DNA of 64,000 nucleotides from Oscillospiraceae bacterium (GTDB lineage Bacteria > Bacillota > Clostridia > Oscillospirales > Oscillospiraceae), in the NCBI GenBank assembly GCA_020025305.1, contig JAHHSG010000002.1, forward strand, positions 124,001 through 188,000, in the 5' to 3' direction. Below the pieces are notes generated by a model. That model saw only the letters and a program-made list of their open reading frames with translations, did no database searches and had not been told where the DNA came from. This document shows positions 9,207 to 17,517 of the stretch, piece after piece. Positions within the stretch are counted from its first letter, which is position 1. Every line of letters starts with the position of its first letter. Made by a program: the position numbers and the translations under genes.

Positions 9207-9310
9207 GGTAAATAACCTGCAAATGAATTGGTGATTTCGACAAAAACCGTGGGATCTCAGGTGCTGCGGATAGTGCCGGGATATAGAAAACACTTTAAAG
9301 GAGTGCCAAC

Positions 9311-10753
9311 ATGGAAGAAAAGAAGAGAAAAGAGCCTCGAATGCCGAAGCTATGGGAAGCACTGGTTACACTGCTGTTTTTGGTAGGTGTGCTGGCTCTG
9401 GGTATTATTGTCTATGGGACGGACCCCCATGTGCCCATGTTTGTGGGTACCATCGGTGCGGCTTTGATGGCACTGCATCTGGGGTACCGGTGGAAAAAAA
9501 TTGAGAAGGCCATGCTCGATGGCATCTATAAGGCGCTGCAGTCCATGATCATTTTGGCGATCATCGGTATTCTGACCGGTGTTTGGCTCAATGCCGGTGT
9601 GGTTCCTGCCATGATTTACTATGGATTGAAAATTCTGTCTCCCGGTATTTTCTTTGTGGGTGCTATGCTGATCTGCTCCATCACGTCTCTGGCAACGGGT
9701 ACCTCGTGGGGAACCATTGGCACCATGGGTGTGGCACTCATGGGAATCGGCTTTGGCTTGGGCATGAATCCCGGCATTACCGCCGGCGCCATTTTGTCCG
9801 GTGCTTATTTCGGCGATAAGATGTCGCCCCTGTCCGATACCACCAACCTGGCGCCTGCCATGGCCGGTACGGATGTTATGACCCATGTGAAATTCATGCT
9901 GCCCTCCACCTGCATTACCTATGGTATTGTCCTGGTTGTGTACGCGGTGCTGGGCTTTTGGCAGTACAAAGGCGGCGATGCGGATCTGAGCAAAGTGGAG
10001 ATGCTGTCGGACGCACTGAGCAGTATGTTCCACATCAATCCTCTGCTGCTGCTGCCTCCCGTGGTCGTGATTGTAGCGGTGGCGCTGAAGATGCCGGCGA
10101 TTCCCGGAATCGTGCTGGGGATTCTGAGCGGCGCCGTGGTGGGCTTGATTTTCCAGCCGGAGTGTACCTTGGGCAGTCTCTTCAACTGCGGTATGAACGG
10201 CTTTAGCTGTGAGACGGGCATTTATGAAATTGACAAGCTGCTCAACAGCGGTGGGTTGATGAATATGATGTTCTCCATCTCCATGACCATCATCGCCATG
10301 ATGTTCGGCGGTATCATGGAGGAAACCCATCAGCTGGAGGTCATTGTGGATCGGCTGAAGAAGGTGGCAAAGACCCCGGCAGGTCTGGTGACCATCACCG
10401 AAGCAACGTGTGTTGTTTCCAATGCAACCATGCCCGAGCAGTATATCTCTCTGGTGGTGCCCGGTCGTATGTACGCAGAGGAGTACCGTAAGCAGGGACT
10501 GCATCCCACCACGCTGTCCAATGCGCTGGAAGGTGCCGGTACTGTCACTTCGGCGCTGATCCCGTGGAACACCTGCGGTGTGTTCATCAAAGATACGCTG
10601 GGCGTCGGTGTGGGGCAGTATGGTATTTGGGCGATTTTCAACTGGCTGATGCCCATTATGGTCATTCTGTTGGCATTTACCGGCCATACGGTGGCGGATG
10701 CCGCCGGGGTTCGTTTCGCTAAAAAGCGCAAGCTGGCTCGTGAGAAGAAATAA
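9311..10753 (+). CDS. nhaC: NhaC-family Na+/H+ antiporter
   Basis: 480 residues with about a dozen hydrophobic segments. Family motifs include TSLATGTSWGTIGTMG near residues 125-140 and GAYFGDKMSPLSDTTNLAPA near 163-182, and a matching TSALIPWNTCG segment lies near the C-terminus. NhaC proteins exchange cytoplasmic Na+ for H+, and some relatives exchange amino-acid pairs or malate/lactate, so the substrate is not certain. AAAGGAG precedes the ATG. Monocistronic, between its own promoter and a terminator shared with the convergent ATP-grasp gene. A second, more distant NhaC relative lies at 24295. Confidence 0.9.
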   Translation: MEEKKRKEPRMPKLWEALVTLLFLVGVLALGIIVYGTDPHVPMFVGTIGAALMALHLGYRWKKIEKAMLDGIYKALQSMIILAIIGILTGVWLNAGVVPAMIYYGLKILSPGIFFVGAMLICSITSLATGTSWGTIGTMGVALMGIGFGLGMNPGITAGAILSGAYFGDKMSPLSDTTNLAPAMAGTDVMTHVKFMLPSTCITYGIVLVVYAVLGFWQYKGGDADLSKVEMLSDALSSMFHINPLLLLPPVVVIVAVALKMPAIPGIVLGILSGAVVGLIFQPECTLGSLFNCGMNGFSCETGIYEIDKLLNSGGLMNMMFSISMTIIAMMFGGIMEETHQLEVIVDRLKKVAKTPAGLVTITEATCVVSNATMPEQYISLVVPGRMYAEEYRKQGLHPTTLSNALEGAGTVTSALIPWNTCGVFIKDTLGVGVGQYGIWAIFNWLMPIMVILLAFTGHTVADAAGVRFAKKRKLAREKK

Positions 10754-10763
10754 AATGAGATAA

Positions 10764-10794
10764 AAAAACTCCGACCGTCAGGTCGGAGTTTTTT
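10764..10794. terminator. Bidirectional terminator between nhaC and ATP-grasp gene
   Basis: AAAAACTCCGACC pairs with GGTCGGAGTTTTT around a GTCA loop. T runs on both strands let it serve nhaC and the convergent gene ending at 10841. Confidence 0.9.
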
Positions 10795-10840
10795 CCGTAT
10801 TAAAAGCCAATGGCTTTTGCCGAGCACAGGAGCGTGCCCA

Positions 10841-11860
10841 TCAGGGCTGGAATTCGGGGCAGATCTCCTGAATCTTGGGCAGCATACCCCGCTTTTCGGG
10901 GGTCTGCGCCGGCAGCTGCCAGAAGTCGTGGGCACAGTAATTGTTGCCCTCGATGATGGCGGGGCCATCGGGCGTGATGCCAACATCCCAGCCGATGTAG
11001 CGCATCTGAGGCACCTTCAAAGCCGCCTTCTTTACCATCTCGCAGGCCTCGAAGAACAGGGGCACCTGACGGCCGATCAGCCTCACATGGGTCATGGGGT
11101 GCTCCTCATAAGTGATGGCTAGAGAGCCGTCGCCGCTGACGCCGGGGGAGCAGATCTTACCGGTCTCCAGATCTACGCGGCAGCCGAAGCCGTAGTTATC
11201 CACAACGCGTCCGTTAAGACCGAACTTCTGGGTGGCGAAGATGACATGGGGGACGCCCTTGGCGTCCAGCAGGGTAATGAGGCGCATGCAGTTCATGGCC
11301 AGAGGATAGACTGCGGCATTGTCAGGGTGCTGCTCCAGCACCTTTTCCAAGAGCCACGCATCCTTGTTCTTCAGATCCTCATAGAAAGCGTCAAAATCGG
11401 GGTAGTCCCGGCTGTCGATCTTCTGGCAGCCGTGGCCGCAGGAACCGGCAATGGGCTTGGAGAATACGATGGGGTACTTCTCCACAAAGGCCCGTACCTC
11501 CTCTTTGGAGGCCGTGCGGTAGTTGACAAACTCGCGCTTGACGAACTCGGCAAAGAGGGTGTTGAACTCATCCTTATTGTTGAAGATGTGCTCGTAGCTC
11601 TCGTCGTTGAAGAAGGTAACCAGCTTCTTAGAGATGATGCGTGTCACATAGGTGGCGCGCTGTTCATCGGTCAGATCCCAGAAACCAAAGGTCATGTAGT
11701 CATAGTATCCGGCACCGAACTTTCTGGCGCAGTGTACCATATCCATGGCAAGCGACATCTTACTTTTACCGCTGGCCTTGTGGGCGCGGTCCAGTACCTC
11801 AGAGAACTTACTCCAGCGCATACCGGAGAGGACACGCAGATAATATTTTAAACTCAGCAT
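10841..11860 (-). CDS. ATP-grasp protein, sugar-transfer-associated type
   Basis: 339 residues resembling the ATP-grasp family often found near cell-envelope sugar genes (Pfam ATPgrasp_ST, from memory). Visible motifs are FSKPIAGSCGHGCQKI, for nucleotide binding, and RYIGWDVGITPDGPAIIEGN near residue 300, the metal-binding end of an ATP-grasp fold. Such enzymes join a carboxylate to an amine or other nucleophile using ATP; the substrate here is unknown. The open frame extends about 85 codons upstream, overlapping alr, but the start with GAAAGG before ATG at 11860 is far more plausible. Last gene of the murT-gatD-alr run, 74 bases after alr, suggesting an envelope role. Confidence 0.82.
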   Translation of the reverse strand: MLSLKYYLRVLSGMRWSKFSEVLDRAHKASGKSKMSLAMDMVHCARKFGAGYYDYMTFGFWDLTDEQRATYVTRIISKKLVTFFNDESYEHIFNNKDEFNTLFAEFVKREFVNYRTASKEEVRAFVEKYPIVFSKPIAGSCGHGCQKIDSRDYPDFDAFYEDLKNKDAWLLEKVLEQHPDNAAVYPLAMNCMRLITLLDAKGVPHVIFATQKFGLNGRVVDNYGFGCRVDLETGKICSPGVSGDGSLAITYEEHPMTHVRLIGRQVPLFFEACEMVKKAALKVPQMRYIGWDVGITPDGPAIIEGNNYCAHDFWQLPAQTPEKRGMLPKIQEICPEFQP

Positions 11861-11934
11861 GATTTTCAACCTTTCAAAAAGAATATGATTATTGTACCAC
11901 GAATAAGAGGGAAATTCCATCCCTGCAGAGGTAT

Positions 11935-13062
11935 TTATTCCGTCACATAGACCCGTGGTACACGACCGGTAATGCCGCAGGCGATTTCGTCCACGGTGAT
12001 ATCGGCCAGCTCTGCCATTTGGGGGAAAGAGATGCCCTCGCCCAGCAGGGTCACCAGATCGCCGCGCTTCACGTCGGGGATCTCTGTCACATCGACCATG
12101 AACTGATCCATGCATACCCGGCCTAAAATAGGGGCTTTTTGTCCATGGATCATTACATAGCCCCGGTTGGAGAGGCGGCGGCTGTAGCCGTCCACAAAGC
12201 CCACGGGAATGGTCGCCACCCGGGTGGGCTTTTCCGTCACATAGGTGCCGCCATAGCCGATCTGCGCTCCGGCGGGCACGGTCTTTACCATTACCACATA
12301 GGTTTCCCAGGTGAGGATTTCTTCAAACCCGAAGGGTGCCCAATTTTTATCGTCGATGGGGGACAGACCATAGAAGGTGTCGCCGGTGCGCACAGCGTCC
12401 AGCTGCAATTCCTGGGGCCGCAGCAGAAGCGTGGCGCTGTTGGCGGCGTGTACCATGGGAATGATGACGCCCGCCTGCCGCAGGGCGGACACCGTGGCGG
12501 TAAAGCGCCGGTATTGCAGGGAGGTTTCCTCCCGATCCAGCTCATCGGCCCGGGCAAAGTGGGTAAAGACACCGGTGATACGCAGGTTGGGCATGGCGGC
12601 AATTTTCAAAATCTCGGGCACGGAGGATTCCTTTGCCGGGAATCCGATGCGGTTCATGCCGCTGTCCAGTTTGATGTGGATGGGCTGCACCACGCCGGCT
12701 GCGGCGGCCAGATCTTGCAGCAGCTGTGCTGTCTCCACGGCGAAAATCGTGGGGGTGAGGCGGTGCTCGATGAGCTGGAATAGCTGCTCGTCCCAGGTGT
12801 CACCCAGCAGCAAAATAGGTTCCTCTGCGGCACCTGCCTGCCGCAGTGCCGCACCTTCCTCCCAGGTGGCAACGGCATAGTGACGCACGCCGCAGCGGCG
12901 GAAGGTTTCATAAAGACCGGCCACGCCGTGACCGTAGCAGTTGCCCTTCACCACGGCAATCAGCTCCGTGCCGGGGCGGATCTGCTGCTGTACGCGGTGA
13001 ATATTGCGCTCCAGACGGTCCAGATGGATGGTGGCCTGTGTACGTTGATGAATCGTAGTCAT
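11935..13062 (-). CDS. alr: Alanine racemase
   Basis: 375 residues, a full-length Alr. It interconverts L- and D-alanine using pyridoxal phosphate and supplies D-Ala for peptidoglycan. The PLP lysine is K39 in VVKGNCYGHG, where most Alr proteins have VVKADAYGHG, so the neighbouring residues are unusual. The second catalytic base, tyrosine in IGYGGTYV, and the substrate-loop CMDQFMVDVT are present. It lies 18 bases after the gatD homologue on the same strand, in an apparent envelope operon. A second fold-type III racemase homologue is encoded at 26940. Confidence 0.93.
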   Translation of the reverse strand: MTTIHQRTQATIHLDRLERNIHRVQQQIRPGTELIAVVKGNCYGHGVAGLYETFRRCGVRHYAVATWEEGAALRQAGAAEEPILLLGDTWDEQLFQLIEHRLTPTIFAVETAQLLQDLAAAAGVVQPIHIKLDSGMNRIGFPAKESSVPEILKIAAMPNLRITGVFTHFARADELDREETSLQYRRFTATVSALRQAGVIIPMVHAANSATLLLRPQELQLDAVRTGDTFYGLSPIDDKNWAPFGFEEILTWETYVVMVKTVPAGAQIGYGGTYVTEKPTRVATIPVGFVDGYSRRLSNRGYVMIHGQKAPILGRVCMDQFMVDVTEIPDVKRGDLVTLLGEGISFPQMAELADITVDEIACGITGRVPRVYVTE

Positions 13063-13080
13063 AGTCTGCTCACTTTTCTT

Positions 13081-13797
13081 TCAGCAATAGTGGAAGTCAC
13101 GGCCTTCCTCGCCGAACTCCGCCACGCGGATGCGATAGGCCTCCATGGCGGCCTCCTCATAGGCCAAGTGCTCACAATCTGCCCCCATCAAGTCCAAAAG
13201 ATACTTGGTGAAAGGGGGATTGAGCACCAGCAGCGGCCCGGTGAGATAGGTGGCCAGCAGGTTCTTTTTCCGCCATCCTTCCTCGGCAGTGGTCTCGTTG
13301 CGGCCGATACCCTTTACCGTCTGGAAAAGACCTTCCCCTGCCGGAAAGCCATAGGTGTGACCGAACAGGCTCTTAAAGCCAACGATGTCCATCTCTTGGA
13401 ACTTGCCCAGATAGAAGCTGTTGTGGCGGTGCATCATGCGGTACTCGGCGTGGGTGGGGAGGATGCCAAGACCCTCCAGGCACCAGCCCTGATCGTCCGC
13501 GGCATATTCGCTGAAGGCGTCCAGCGCATTGCCGGTAATGAGCATCAGCTGTCCCTCCTCCAGCTTGTGGAGAAGTTCTTCCTTCACGGGCGTGAGCGCC
13601 TCCACGATCAGTGAGAGCCCCTTTTCCGTGGTGCTGCCCAGATAGACAAGGGCAATGTCCTCGTCAAGGAAATGGGGGCGGGACTTGAGATCCGTCTCCA
13701 CAATCTCCAACTCCGGGCAGGACTGCTGGAGATAGCGAATGTTCATCAGATCACCGCAGAGATTGCAGATCTCGGGAAAGAGAATTTCTACTTTCAT
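13081..13797 (-). CDS. gatD: GatD-like glutamine amidotransferase homologue lacking catalytic Cys and His
   Basis: 238 residues, overlapping murT by an ATGA start/stop, the normal murT-gatD arrangement. GatD normally hydrolyses glutamine and passes ammonia to MurT to amidate the D-Glu of lipid II. By eye, the conserved ICGGxQ nucleophile motif is here LITGN, with Thr88 at the Cys position. The conserved TYxHGP is TYLTGP, with Thr186 at the His position. NLYGDRGN is NLCGDLMN and the GGG glutamine-binding loop is LGSTTE. LEGLGIL and NLLATYL still mark the family. I infer it cannot hydrolyse glutamine; it may be structural, or the ligase may use free ammonia or another substrate. Confidence 0.85.
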   Translation of the reverse strand: MKVEILFPEICNLCGDLMNIRYLQQSCPELEIVETDLKSRPHFLDEDIALVYLGSTTEKGLSLIVEALTPVKEELLHKLEEGQLMLITGNALDAFSEYAADDQGWCLEGLGILPTHAEYRMMHRHNSFYLGKFQEMDIVGFKSLFGHTYGFPAGEGLFQTVKGIGRNETTAEEGWRKKNLLATYLTGPLLVLNPPFTKYLLDLMGADCEHLAYEEAAMEAYRIRVAEFGEEGRDFHYC

Positions 13798-15185
13798 GCC
13801 TCTACCTCCTTGCTGCGCTCCGTGGCAATGGTTTTCATGTGGTCATAGACCTTGTAGGCTAAAGCCAGAGAGTCCGTGCCGTAGAGGATATACACATCAT
13901 CCCCCGGCGTGTAGTGCAAAAGCTCAGCGGCCTTGTATTCGTCCCGCTGGCACACGATCTTTTCCTCCGGCACACCGGCCATCAGCAGCCGCAGCCGATA
14001 GTCGGCGGCCCGGGCACCGGCGCAGACAATCTGGGCAATGCTATCGTTGGCTAAAAATTCAAAATCTGCATCAAAGATCCAGCAGGTGTTCTCCGACCAG
14101 TGGTGCGTGTCACCCAGACAGTTCATCATCAGGAGAAGCTCCTTGCGGCCCGGGCGGTGGGCGATGTAGTCAAAGGCACGGGAACCGGCCAGCGCATTTT
14201 TCTCTTTGGACATCTGGCGCACCAGTGTCACTTGCCCCACTTTTTCCTCGCTGTGGCGGCTGGCAGTGATGGCGCTCTGGGCCATCAAGGGCAGGATCTC
14301 CTCGTGGCGGAAGCCCAGCTGGCGCAGGAGGGAGATCACGGTTACCATATTGTAGACATTGAAAACACTGTCGGTAATAAGACGGTAGTTGTGTTGTACG
14401 CCGTCCTCCCACAGCTCCATGCTGCCGCCCTTGATATCCACATTTTTGGCAAGATACAGGGCGTCGGGGGAGTGGAAGCCACAGTCACGGCACACGGCCC
14501 GGCCGATGTGGTGGTAGCGGCGGAATGCATACGCCAGCTTACCGCTGCATTGGGGGCAGATGCGCACATCGTCAATGAGATTCACACACTCCTGCGTGTC
14601 GCCCTCCATTTTGTCGATGCCGAAATAGACACGCTCATTGTCCGGGGCAACCCCGGCGCTGATGAGATCATCGGCATTCAAGAGGAGCTTGGCGCTTTTG
14701 GGGATGGAGCGGGTGAGCACATCGGCAATGAAATAGGGGTGGGCATTGCGCATGATGGAGTCCCGGAACAGGTTGGTGATCACCACATAGGTGGGGGGCA
14801 CAAAGGGGAAAATGCGGATGGAGGCCCGCTCATCCACTTCGAGCACCGCCAGATCGTACTCAGGGCGGATGCGTCCTGTCAGGGTGCAGCCACGGAGCAG
14901 TGCCGTGGAGATACCGGAGGCGATGTTGGAGCCGGCCCGGTTGGAGAGTACCTTTTTGCCGGACTTTTCCAGAATGTCGCCTGCGAGGTTGGATACAGTG
15001 GTCTTGCCGTTGGTGCCGGTGATGGCCACCACGGTGTCGGGACGGCCGATGTAGCGCAGAAAATCAGGACACAGCCGCAGCGCCAGTGAGCCGGGGAAGT
15101 CCGTGCCGTTGTGGTGGGTGATCTTCAGCGCCGGAATGGACAGCTTTGCCATCCAGAGCGCAAAAAGAAAGCGGAGTTTACCCAT
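13794..15185 (-). CDS. murT: MurT-like Mur ligase family protein
   Basis: 463 residues. A Mur-ligase ATP-binding motif GTNGKTT lies at 57-63, with TNLFRD near 137. A four-cysteine zinc ribbon typical of MurT has C210, C213, C232 and C235. The C-terminal DUF1727 domain contains WIFDADFE near 369-376. Known MurT forms a complex with GatD and amidates D-glutamate of lipid II. The usual DNxADGxDxSWIWD segment is replaced by LGDTHHWSENTCWIFD, so partner-contact and catalytic residues diverge together with GatD. The hydrophobic N-terminus may contact the membrane. It lies about 40 bases after mnmG and may share its transcript. Confidence 0.9.
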   Translation of the reverse strand: MGKLRFLFALWMAKLSIPALKITHHNGTDFPGSLALRLCPDFLRYIGRPDTVVAITGTNGKTTVSNLAGDILEKSGKKVLSNRAGSNIASGISTALLRGCTLTGRIRPEYDLAVLEVDERASIRIFPFVPPTYVVITNLFRDSIMRNAHPYFIADVLTRSIPKSAKLLLNADDLISAGVAPDNERVYFGIDKMEGDTQECVNLIDDVRICPQCSGKLAYAFRRYHHIGRAVCRDCGFHSPDALYLAKNVDIKGGSMELWEDGVQHNYRLITDSVFNVYNMVTVISLLRQLGFRHEEILPLMAQSAITASRHSEEKVGQVTLVRQMSKEKNALAGSRAFDYIAHRPGRKELLLMMNCLGDTHHWSENTCWIFDADFEFLANDSIAQIVCAGARAADYRLRLLMAGVPEEKIVCQRDEYKAAELLHYTPGDDVYILYGTDSLALAYKVYDHMKTIATERSKEVEA

Positions 15186-15225
15186 AAAAATCGTCTCCCT
15201 TTTGTATTTATCACAATTATTTTGC

Positions 15226-17094
15226 CTATTTTGTCTGTAAGTAAATCATCAGCGCGGCGATGTCCGCCGGGGACACGCCGGAAATACGGCTGGCCTGTCC
15301 CAGATTGCGGGGGCGGATCTGCCCCAGCTTTTCCCGTGCCTCCAGGCGCAGGCCCTGGATGTTGGTGTAGTCCATGTGGTCGGGCAGGGGATGCTTTTCC
15401 AGCTGTTCAAATTCCGCCACCTGTCGTTCCTGTCGGCGGATGTAGCCCTCGTACTTCACCCGGATGGCCACCTGCTCTGCCACGGCGGGGGAGAGGTGAG
15501 GGGCGTTGGGATCAAAGGACATCACGTCCTCGTAGCTCAGCTGGGGACGGCGCAAAAGGTCAATGAGCCGCGCACCGTCGCTGACCGGGGCGGTGCCGCG
15601 CTCCTCCAACAGTCGGTTGAGCGCCGCTGTTGTGGGCACACCGGTGTGCTCCAAGCGGTGGATCTCCCGCTCCACAGCGTCGTATTTCTCCTCCACCTGC
15701 CGCAGCCGCTTGTCGGATACAAGGCCGATGCGATGCCCGATGGGACATAGCCGCTGATCGGCGTTATCCTGCCGCAGCAGCAGTCGATATTCCGAACGGG
15801 AGGTCATCATGCGATAGGGCTCCTCGGTGCCTTTCGTGACAAGATCGTCAATAAGGGTGCCGATGTAGCTCTCACTGCGCTTGAGGAGCAGAGGTTCCCG
15901 CCCCAAAAGCGTCATGGCGGCATTGACACCTGCTACGAAGCCTTGGACCGCCGCCTCTTCATAGCCGGAGGAGCCGTTAAACTGTCCTGCACCGTAGAGG
16001 CCGGGGACAGCTTTAGTCTCCAGCGTTGGCTGGAGGGCCAGAGGATCAATGCAATCATATTCAATGGCGTAGGCCGGGCGCATCATCTCGGCGTGCTCCA
16101 AGCCCGGCACCGTGCGCAGCATCTCCCTTTGCACCTCCTCCGGCATGGAGGAGGAGAAGCCCTGGAGGTACATCTCCTCTGTGTCCAGACCCATGGGCTC
16201 CACAAACAGCTGATGGCGGGGCTTGTCGGCAAAACGAACAACCTTTGTCTCAATGGAGGGGCAGTAGCGGGGACCGACGCCCTCAATCACGCCGGAGTAG
16301 ATGGGGCTGCGATCCAAGTTGTCCATAATAATGCGGTGCGTCTGGGGTGTGGTGTAGGTGAGATAGCATACCGCACGATTTTCAAGGGGGGTCTCGGTAG
16401 TGAAGCTGAAGGGCTGGGGGTGTTCATCGCCGCGCTGCAGCTCCATCCGGGAAAAGTCAATGCTCCGGGCATTGATACGCGGCGGAGTTCCGGTTTTGAA
16501 GCGCCTGAGCGGCAGCCCCAGACGGCGCAGCGCATCGGTGAGGGGACCGGCGGCGTGCATGCCGTCCGGCCCGGAATTCTCCACGCACTCGCCCACAATG
16601 GTTCGGCCTTGGAGATAGGTGCCGGTGCAGAGAATCACCGCCTTGACCTCAAAAACAGCACCGGTGCGAAGAACTACATGGCTGATGTGGCCTTCGGTGG
16701 TGCGGATATCCACCACTTCTGCCTGCCGCAGTTGCAAGTGGGGCTGCTGTTCCAGTGTGTGCTTCATCACCTGCTGATAGGTGCGCCGATCCGCCTGCGC
16801 CCGCAGAGAGTGCACGGCAGGCCCCTTGCCGCGGTTGAGCATACGGTATTGAATGCAGGCCTTGTCGGCTGCCTTGGCCATCTCGCCGCCCAGAGCATCC
16901 AGCTCCCGTACCAAATGTCCCTTGGCGGTGCCGCCGATGGCGGGGTTGCAGGGTAAGTTGCCTACGGCATCCAGATTAATGGTGAAGCACACCGTCTCCA
17001 TACCCAGCCGTGCGGCGGCCAGCGCGGCTTCGATCCCTGCATGACCGGCACCCACCACTGCAATATCAAATTGTCCTGCTAAGAATTCTTTCAT
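15226..17094 (-). CDS. mnmG: tRNA uridine-5-carboxymethylaminomethyl modification enzyme MnmG
   Basis: 622 residues, full length. The FAD-binding Rossmann motif VVGAGHAGIEAA starts at residue 13, followed by PCNPAIGGTAKG, the family signature with the catalytic cysteine. The C-terminal GidA-associated domain contains GYIRRQ and ISGVSPADI. With MnmE it modifies U34 of several tRNAs. It is not next to mnmE or rsmG here, as it often is near the origin; instead it leads the murT-gatD-alr run. Confidence 0.97.
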   Translation of the reverse strand: MKEFLAGQFDIAVVGAGHAGIEAALAAARLGMETVCFTINLDAVGNLPCNPAIGGTAKGHLVRELDALGGEMAKAADKACIQYRMLNRGKGPAVHSLRAQADRRTYQQVMKHTLEQQPHLQLRQAEVVDIRTTEGHISHVVLRTGAVFEVKAVILCTGTYLQGRTIVGECVENSGPDGMHAAGPLTDALRRLGLPLRRFKTGTPPRINARSIDFSRMELQRGDEHPQPFSFTTETPLENRAVCYLTYTTPQTHRIIMDNLDRSPIYSGVIEGVGPRYCPSIETKVVRFADKPRHQLFVEPMGLDTEEMYLQGFSSSMPEEVQREMLRTVPGLEHAEMMRPAYAIEYDCIDPLALQPTLETKAVPGLYGAGQFNGSSGYEEAAVQGFVAGVNAAMTLLGREPLLLKRSESYIGTLIDDLVTKGTEEPYRMMTSRSEYRLLLRQDNADQRLCPIGHRIGLVSDKRLRQVEEKYDAVEREIHRLEHTGVPTTAALNRLLEERGTAPVSDGARLIDLLRRPQLSYEDVMSFDPNAPHLSPAVAEQVAIRVKYEGYIRRQERQVAEFEQLEKHPLPDHMDYTNIQGLRLEAREKLGQIRPRNLGQASRISGVSPADIAALMIYLQTK

Positions 17095-17142
17095 ACATCC
17101 AGCCTTCCTGGTTTGCGGTTTTCTCTTGTAATCTAATACTTT

Positions 17143-17172
17143 ATTATATATGATTCACCTATCCGAACGCAA
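17143..17172 (-). promoter_or_regulatory. Promoter of mnmG and downstream envelope genes
   Basis: On the minus strand TTGCGT (17167-17172) and perfect TATAAT (17143-17148) are 18 bases apart, about 45 bases before the mnmG start. Confidence 0.6.
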
Positions 17173-17233
17173 GTACTGTTGTAAGAATGAACGGAAAAAG
17201 TGTAAAAAAATTGTAAAAAGTAACGAGGATGCC

Positions 17234-17262
17234 TTGCAATTGCCACAGCGTGGTGCTATAGT
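17234..17262 (+). promoter_or_regulatory. Promoter of the 26-residue peptide gene
   Basis: TTGCAA (17234-17239) and TATAGT (17257-17262) are separated by exactly 17 bases. They point to a transcript starting near 17269, just before the small reading frame. Confidence 0.7.
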
Positions 17263-17295
17263 GCAAATAGAAGGAAATGAAAGGAGCGTGATAGT

Positions 17296-17376
17296 ATGGT
17301 ATTGAGAAAGTTGATTCAGGCCGATCTGGACGACATGATTTTCGCAGGCTGCGATTGCTGCCCCAGTGAGCGCTAA
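17296..17376 (+). CDS. Small peptide gene, 26 residues, cysteine-containing C-terminus
   Basis: The encoded peptide begins MVLRKLIQADLDDMIFAG and ends CDCCPSER, with three cysteines in a CxCC cluster. AAGGAG lies 9 bases before the ATG, a good promoter lies upstream, and an intrinsic terminator starts 18 bases after the stop codon, so it is a complete one-gene unit. No gene follows on this strand, which argues against an attenuator leader peptide. I do not recognise the family. Possibilities are a metal- or redox-sensing microprotein, a modified or signalling peptide, or a small RNA with incidental coding potential. Confidence 0.6.
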   Translation: MVLRKLIQADLDDMIFAGCDCCPSER

Positions 17377-17394
17377 GAAAACAGTGTGCAGACA

Positions 17395-17426
17395 AAAACC
17401 ACGCCGATGGGCGTGGCATTTTTGCT
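17395..17426 (+). terminator. Terminator of the 26-residue peptide gene
   Basis: CCACGCC pairs with GGCGTGG around a GATG loop, followed by CATTTTTGCTTTT. Confidence 0.75.
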
Positions 17427-17479
17427 TTTAGGGGAGATTTTCCCATTTTCTATAGAGAGTATCCAGAAATCCGCAAAAC

Positions 17480-17517
17480 AAAACGGCACAGGCATTATGC
17501 CCCGTGCCGTTTTTTCT
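17480..17517 (-). terminator. Terminator overlapping the end of the TIGR01906-type gene
   Basis: AACGGCAC and GTGCCGTT pair on both strands with T-rich flanks. On the minus strand the 5' arm includes the last codons of the membrane protein gene. Confidence 0.65.

Noticed and set aside
17296..17376. 26-codon peptide considered as an attenuator leader peptide
   Set aside because: No gene follows on the same strand after its terminator, so there is nothing to attenuate.
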